A stretch of 46,093 bases of DNA from Cyanobacteria bacterium RUI128. GTDB lineage: Bacteria > Cyanobacteriota > Vampirovibrionia > Gastranaerophilales > Gastranaerophilaceae. The notes under the pieces were generated by a model. The model was given only the letters and a program-made list of their open reading frames with translations, made no database searches and was not told where the DNA came from. Location of the stretch: the NCBI GenBank assembly GCA_024695725.1, contig JAILHQ010000088.1, positions 1-46,093 of the forward strand, written 5' to 3'. Each line of letters opens with the position of its first letter. The first letter of the stretch is position 1. A program made the translations under genes and the position numbers. Shown here in pieces: positions 41,491 to 46,093 of this stretch.

Positions 41491-42996
41491 ATGATACAAG
41501 CTAATATAGAAAACGATATCGTGTCATGCATAAAGGATATTGGCAGAATTGAGAAACACAAACTTGTCGATATCTTATGCGGGAATGAAGATTTTATGAA
41601 TTCACCGTTTTACGGAATATACAGGGAACATCCCATATCAGATATTATGTATTATATAGACGAACTTGTCCGAAACGATATCCTGAATTCCCAGGGGTTG
41701 TTTGAAGTTTTAACTGTTAATGTTATCAAAAGCGAAGAACCCGATATTTTACCGATAAATACAGACGACATTACGGATAAAAATATTCTGAAAATTATCA
41801 AGCTGATAAGAAACGAGAAGAACATCTTCATAACAGGGCACGCAGGCACGGGAAAAAGTTATATTCTTGATAAATTAAAAAACCTGATTCCTAAACTGGT
41901 CGTAACTAGCACAACAGGCATTGCTGCGGTTAATGTGGGCGGACAGACCATCCACTCTTGGACAGGGATAGGTATTTGCAACAAACCTGTGTCAGTAGTT
42001 GTTGAAAATATTTTAAGTAATTATTCCCAACATTCTCAGATAAAAAACTGTAAACTGCTTGCGGTTGATGAGATTTCTATGCTGAATATTAATACTTTTG
42101 AATATATCAATGAGGTGCTTAAACAAGTCAGAGATAATAACAAACCGTTCGGCGGAATTCAGGTAATTTTTATCGGGGATTTCTTTCAGCTCCCGCCTGT
42201 TGAGAACAGGACAGAGGAAGAGCCAAAAAAGAAATATTGTTTTGAATCGGAACTGTGGGAACAAATGAATTTTCATCCTGTCGTGCTTACTAAAAATTAC
42301 AGACAGAACGAACAAAATCTGATCAGAGCCTTGTCACATATCAGGACGAATAAATTAACAAAAAAGGATATAGAACTTCTCAAAAGCAGAGAGGTTGAGG
42401 ACAGCAACGACCTGTCAGATATGCTGCATATTTTTTCCACTAATGAGGAAGTCAGACGGTATAATCAACAAAGGTTTAGTTTATTGAACGGGAAATTACA
42501 CTTTGTAGAGGCAATAGATACACTATACGCAAACACAAATGTGCTTAACTTTTGCAAAGCTGAAGAATATATCTATCTAAAAGTCGGGGCAAGGGTTATG
42601 CTGCTGGTTAATCTTAATTTTGAAAAAGGGCTCATTAACGGTTCCTGTGGCACTGTAACAGAGGTAAATACAGACGATATTGTGATAAAATTTGACAACG
42701 GGGTTTGTGAGAGTATTCAGAGGTTCGAGTTTGAGTTTTATAAGAACGACAAACTCATTGCAAGCCGAAAACAGTTTCCGCTCCAGCTTGCATACGCTAT
42801 CACAACCCATAAATCACAGGGAATGACTCTGGATAAACTTTTTGTCGATTTCTCAAGATTTTTTGAAAACGGCCAAACTTATGTAGCACTCAGCAGAATA
42901 AAAACTCTCGACGGCCTGCATATCTCAAACTTCAACCCGCACAAAATTAAAGTCGATGACAAAATAGTTGAGTTTTATAAACAGTTAAAGGGATAA
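41491..42996 (+). CDS. PIF1-like superfamily 1 DNA helicase
   Basis: A 501-residue 5'-3' DNA helicase of the PIF1/RecD group. Walker A GHAGTGKS is at 116-123, then TTGIAAVNVGGQTIHSWTG, Walker B LLAVDEISML, GDFFQLPPV, the YRQNE motif, and near the end AITTHKSQGMTLDKLFVDF and QTYVALSRIK. Residues 1-85 are extra and resemble a winged-helix or RQC-like module, not identified further. PIF1 helicases occur both in housekeeping and in defence contexts. It is transcribed toward mcrC, with which its 3' end converges 2 bp apart. AGAGAG precedes the ATG. Confidence 0.88.
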   Translation: MIQANIENDIVSCIKDIGRIEKHKLVDILCGNEDFMNSPFYGIYREHPISDIMYYIDELVRNDILNSQGLFEVLTVNVIKSEEPDILPINTDDITDKNILKIIKLIRNEKNIFITGHAGTGKSYILDKLKNLIPKLVVTSTTGIAAVNVGGQTIHSWTGIGICNKPVSVVVENILSNYSQHSQIKNCKLLAVDEISMLNINTFEYINEVLKQVRDNNKPFGGIQVIFIGDFFQLPPVENRTEEEPKKKYCFESELWEQMNFHPVVLTKNYRQNEQNLIRALSHIRTNKLTKKDIELLKSREVEDSNDLSDMLHIFSTNEEVRRYNQQRFSLLNGKLHFVEAIDTLYANTNVLNFCKAEEYIYLKVGARVMLLVNLNFEKGLINGSCGTVTEVNTDDIVIKFDNGVCESIQRFEFEFYKNDKLIASRKQFPLQLAYAITTHKSQGMTLDKLFVDFSRFFENGQTYVALSRIKTLDGLHISNFNPHKIKVDDKIVEFYKQLKG

Positions 42997-42998
42997 AA

Positions 42999-44519
42999 TT
43001 ATTCAGAAAAATAATTGCGTATAAACTTTTTAAAATAATAATAATTATCTGTGTTCTGAAAATCAAATTTCCTGTTTTCTTTTGCTTTTTTGAGTTCAAA
43101 AATATTCTCTTTATTTGGTTCTTTTTTTATTGTTTTGACTTTATATTTTCTGTGTTTTTTATGTGTTTCACTGAGTAAATTTACAGGAATAAAAGTTATC
43201 TTTAATCCGTTAAAATAATACAGAGTTTTTGGTTTTTTAAAATTCTTGTTTTGAGGATATAACAGAGCGACTTCCACTTCTTTTACGCCTGCTTCCATTT
43301 GTTTAATTATTTGTGCGTAAGTAAACACCTGATACAAGTCGGTTTGGCTTATATGGGTTTTATTATTAGTATATCTTTTATCTTCATCTTTTTCTTCCTG
43401 CTCATCTTCAGCCACTTTCATATCTTGCGAAAAATTTATAATTTTATACTTTGCATCAAGAATTAGGTATTTTGTTTTGTCCTTGTTCCACAACACAAAA
43501 TCCATTTTTGTTCTGAAGAAGTTTTTAATGCTATCTGTTTTGTTTTCTTGCAACAAATAATGTGGACTATACTGTTTTTTGCTTGTAAATAAATCTGATT
43601 CATATTCATCAAGCATTGTTTCTATATACTGTTCAAACAACTCATGCAAAGAAAACATTATTGCAGGAAATTTTTTCCTGCCTTTATTTATCCAGTAATT
43701 TTTATCGGATAAAAACACTTCCGCATATAACAAAGGTTCGTCATAGTGAGAATACAATCTGTTTTTTTGTAATTTGGAAAAATCTTTTAACAAATTTTTA
43801 CTGTCGTCAATATCCCCAAACTCCTGTATAAACCTGCGAAGCCGTTTTTTATTATTTTCTCTTACTTCTTGTTTTTCTTTTTTTGCTTTATCAAAACCGT
43901 TTATTTTTTTTATCAAATGTGAACAAGCCGTTTTTAATATTCTGTTTTCCGGAATATTATCAGTAAATTCATCATACTCGCAATAAAACTTCTCTTTGGA
44001 AGTTATGTTGCGTTTTATGTGTTCGGAAAATTTTATTTTCCCTTTCAGATAAGGCAGATTATCCTCTTCAGGTGAATAAAATTTCTTTAACCCTTTTTTG
44101 AAAAGGTTATCCATTAACCCGCAAAAGATATTTATTAATATCTCAATAAATAAATTTCGTTTATCTAAATTTGTAGAAGTCGAATTTCCTGTTTTTATAT
44201 TATTAATAGAATAAGCATTCTCAACCAGATTCGTGAAAATCTTTAACCCTTTATTGACATCTTTTTCATCTTCACCAATTTTTGGTAAAATATAGACATC
44301 CGTCCCGTCAGATAGCTGAAAATAGCCTGTATAACCTGAACATTTTATACAGTTATTTTCTCTTTTTATGCAGTCAATATTCTCATTATCACATAGTTCT
44401 AAAAGTTCGTTATAGTGTTTTTTATTGCATTTTTTTTGGCAACCGTCACACCCGTCACAACTTTCCTTTTGACAACAAGATATTGTCCCGTTTTCGTATG
44501 CATAAATAGTGTGTGACAT
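42999..44519 (-). CDS. mcrC: McrC-like subunit of a type IV McrBC restriction system
   Basis: McrC supplies the PD-(D/E)XK nuclease that cuts modified DNA with the McrB motor. The nuclease core is TKMDFVLWNKDKTKYLILDAKYK in the C-terminal half; YLKGKIKFSEHIKRN, the FTDNIPENRILKTA segment and LYPQ are typical of the family. The first 60 residues carry ten cysteines (C15, C16, C21, C24, C27, C31, C43, C50, C57, C60), which is unusual and suggests a metal or iron-sulfur site. The ATG overlaps the mcrB stop (TAATG), so the subunits are made in coupled fashion. Confidence 0.9.
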   Translation of the reverse strand: MSHTIYAYENGTISCCQKESCDGCDGCQKKCNKKHYNELLELCDNENIDCIKRENNCIKCSGYTGYFQLSDGTDVYILPKIGEDEKDVNKGLKIFTNLVENAYSINNIKTGNSTSTNLDKRNLFIEILINIFCGLMDNLFKKGLKKFYSPEEDNLPYLKGKIKFSEHIKRNITSKEKFYCEYDEFTDNIPENRILKTACSHLIKKINGFDKAKKEKQEVRENNKKRLRRFIQEFGDIDDSKNLLKDFSKLQKNRLYSHYDEPLLYAEVFLSDKNYWINKGRKKFPAIMFSLHELFEQYIETMLDEYESDLFTSKKQYSPHYLLQENKTDSIKNFFRTKMDFVLWNKDKTKYLILDAKYKIINFSQDMKVAEDEQEEKDEDKRYTNNKTHISQTDLYQVFTYAQIIKQMEAGVKEVEVALLYPQNKNFKKPKTLYYFNGLKITFIPVNLLSETHKKHRKYKVKTIKKEPNKENIFELKKAKENRKFDFQNTDNYYYFKKFIRNYFSE

Positions 44520-46093
44520 TAGCTATTACCTGACATTTTTTTTAAAACAATTAATTCCCATTCAGAGTTCTGTTGAACTTCTTCAAGGGCTTTTTCATTA
44601 TCATATCCTAGTACTTTTGCAATAGTATTTTTATTATCATAAAAATATTCTTCTAACAACGGATAGATTTTATTTTTAAATGCACGTTTTAGTTTTTCTT
44701 TATTATCATTTGCATTTATTAAAAATGCGTGACCTATTTCATGATCTTTGTCTAATTTCCCTATTTTACGAATATTTTCATTAAGTTTTTTCAATAAGAT
44801 TTCATAATCAATCTTGCCAAAACTTTTACCTTTTAATAAATCATGTCTTGGTGGCATTTCTTCAAAATCAAACCGACGTCTTAGAGCAGTATCTAATAAA
44901 GCAATCGAACGGTCAGCTGTGTTCATCGTGCCGATAATATAAAGGTTACTTGGAACAGAGAACGAGTTACCCGAATAAGGCAAAGTTACTGTAATTTCAT
45001 TATCTGCACCTTTTCTCTTATCATCTTCTATCAGAGTAATTAATTCCCCAAAGATTTTAGAAATATTCCCCCTGTTGATTTCGTCGATGATTAGAACATA
45101 ATTATTCCCAGAATCTTTATCTGCTCTGTCACAGATTTTTTTGAAAACACCATCTTCTCCCTTATATTTTACATCTTCAACATTTCCCCAAGCTTTCCCT
45201 TTTGGAATAACAGGTTTTATCCCCTCAACAAATTCTTCATAAGAATAAGACTGGTGGAAAGTAATAAACTCTATCCGTTTTGTTTTGTCTTCTATTTCTT
45301 TCTTTAATTCCTTTTTAAACTCTTCTTGTAGAGTTTCATATGATACTTTTATGTCGTTATCATCTTTATCATAATATTCCTTATCATCAATAGAATACTC
45401 ATATTCTCTTCCGTTAATAATACTCATAGCCTTAACAACAGTATTATAAGTTTTTCCTGTCCCCGGAGGTCCGTATAGGATTTGGTTGAGTGGAAAAATT
45501 TGATTAGTTTTAAAATTTTCTATGGCAAATTTGATCTGTTCTATTGTTATGCTGTTTTCTTTTAGGAAATTCTCAACTAATGTTTTCCCATCTTCAGTCA
45601 ATTCCCATATCCCATCACGTTTCTTATTGGTTTTTTTAAAATTAATATTTCCATTATTTATAGTACCGTTTATTGTGGCTTCTATAGAATCAACTTCTTG
45701 TTGAGAAAATTTAATTAATGGATGTATACTCATTTCATCTTTGTAGTGATGTGGCTTATCTGGGCCCAGTAGATACATTATAATAGCACAAATAGTTTCC
45801 CTTTTACTATCTGTAAGTATTTTTTTTATTCTTAATATGTCAATCTCTTTTTCATTAAAAAATTTTTTCCATTCATCTGGGAATTCTTCCATATAGGCTT
45901 TTGCATATTCTTGACCGATATCAGACAAGCCGTAGGTTTTATTGCTGGTATCATACTCAAAGTAATCCTTTCCTTTACCACTAAGGCTTAGTTTTGGATT
46001 TTCCTTAGAATTTTTTCGTAAGACATTTCCTACATTTTGTTTTCCATTTGGTGCTGTAAATTTTTTCTGTACTATTGGGAAGGAATCATATAT
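44519..46093 (-). CDS. mcrB: McrB-like GTPase motor of a type IV restriction system (5' end beyond the window)
   Basis: An AAA+ ATPase/GTPase of the McrB family, which recognises modified DNA and drives McrC. Seen are LYGPPGTGKTYN (Walker A), FHQSYSYEEFVEGIKP, YVLIIDEINRGNISKIFGELITLIE (Walker B region) and IGTMNTADRSIALLDTALRRRF (sensor). The reading frame stays open from the TTG at 45928 to the window edge and reads as coding (KLSLSGKGKDYFEYDTSNKTYGLSDIGQEYA), so the TTG is internal and the true start lies beyond 46093. The visible N-terminal part contains a winged-helix-like LSDIGQEYA segment rather than a recognised methyl-cytosine reader. Confidence 0.92.
   Translation of the reverse strand: MYDSFPIVQKKFTAPNGKQNVGNVLRKNSKENPKLSLSGKGKDYFEYDTSNKTYGLSDIGQEYAKAYMEEFPDEWKKFFNEKEIDILRIKKILTDSKRETICAIIMYLLGPDKPHHYKDEMSIHPLIKFSQQEVDSIEATINGTINNGNINFKKTNKKRDGIWELTEDGKTLVENFLKENSITIEQIKFAIENFKTNQIFPLNQILYGPPGTGKTYNTVVKAMSIINGREYEYSIDDKEYYDKDDNDIKVSYETLQEEFKKELKKEIEDKTKRIEFITFHQSYSYEEFVEGIKPVIPKGKAWGNVEDVKYKGEDGVFKKICDRADKDSGNNYVLIIDEINRGNISKIFGELITLIEDDKRKGADNEITVTLPYSGNSFSVPSNLYIIGTMNTADRSIALLDTALRRRFDFEEMPPRHDLLKGKSFGKIDYEILLKKLNENIRKIGKLDKDHEIGHAFLINANDNKEKLKRAFKNKIYPLLEEYFYDNKNTIAKVLGYDNEKALEEVQQNSEWELIVLKKMSGNS

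Noticed and set aside
45926..45928. TTG 45928 as the start of mcrB
   Set aside because: The frame remains open and coding-like to the window edge, so the start is outside the window.
1..46093. CRISPR array, rRNA or insertion sequence with transposase
   Set aside because: No regularly spaced repeats, rRNA sequence or transposase were seen.

Overview
The window is AT-rich and gene-dense and comes from a bacterial chromosome. It reads like a gut-type non-photosynthetic cyanobacterial relative (Vampirovibrionia/Melainabacteria, probably Gastranaerophilales). This is an inference from the LL-diaminopimelate aminotransferase route to lysine/peptidoglycan, the ispH-ribosomal protein S1 gene pair, many TPR proteins and several small lineage-type proteins of unknown function. 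No 16S rRNA is present, so the lineage call is moderate.

Layout. 1-6450: end-truncated thrS, a degenerate histidine phosphatase, a small Cys-rich protein, hpf, two unknown small proteins, cca, and a NarL-type response regulator with a soluble histidine kinase. 6451-9600: a tRNA-Arg whose 5' end is duplicated around a GC-rich 134-bp insert, then dapL, dapF and a small secreted protein. 9600-13520: ispH, an S1-domain protein, a 50-aa ORF, a dehydrogenase-like protein that lacks the usual catalytic residues, and an unknown protein. 13520-19880 (minus strand): a YhaN/SbcC-like ATPase, an SbcD/YhaO-like nuclease, a membrane protein, a TPR protein, rsfS and rpiB. 20000-23000: small genes, then a compact cassette of a retron-type reverse transcriptase, a DnaB-like helicase and a convergent structured RNA. 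23000-34600: dtd, rlmN, a TerC-like membrane protein, rsgA, a polyprenyl synthase, alr, dusB, a large TPR protein and tmk. 34650-39210: an unknown protein, tRNA-Ser(GGA) and a 1288-aa RTX-type protein. 39470-46093: a defence-type island with a WYL regulator, two small proteins, a PIF1-like helicase and McrC/McrB (mcrB runs off the right edge).

The most interesting locus is 21064-22984. A DnaB-like helicase and a retron-type reverse transcriptase overlap as TAATG and are transcribed leftward. An RNA with three hairpins and its own promoter and terminator is transcribed rightward toward them. A 24-bp sequence containing TTGACG (19 of 24 identical) lies in inverted orientation at both outer edges, so the RNA and the operon probably share one kind of promoter, or the copies mark the ends of a mobile cassette. 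The second point of interest is the defence island, where an identical 13-bp motif sits exactly 5 bp upstream of the -10 box of both the WYL regulator gene and a 97-aa gene. Other threads are apparent leaderless genes with the start codon at +1, two promoters sharing an 18/20 block with a sigma-28-like -35 sequence, and a recurrent intergenic GGGGTAAATG element.
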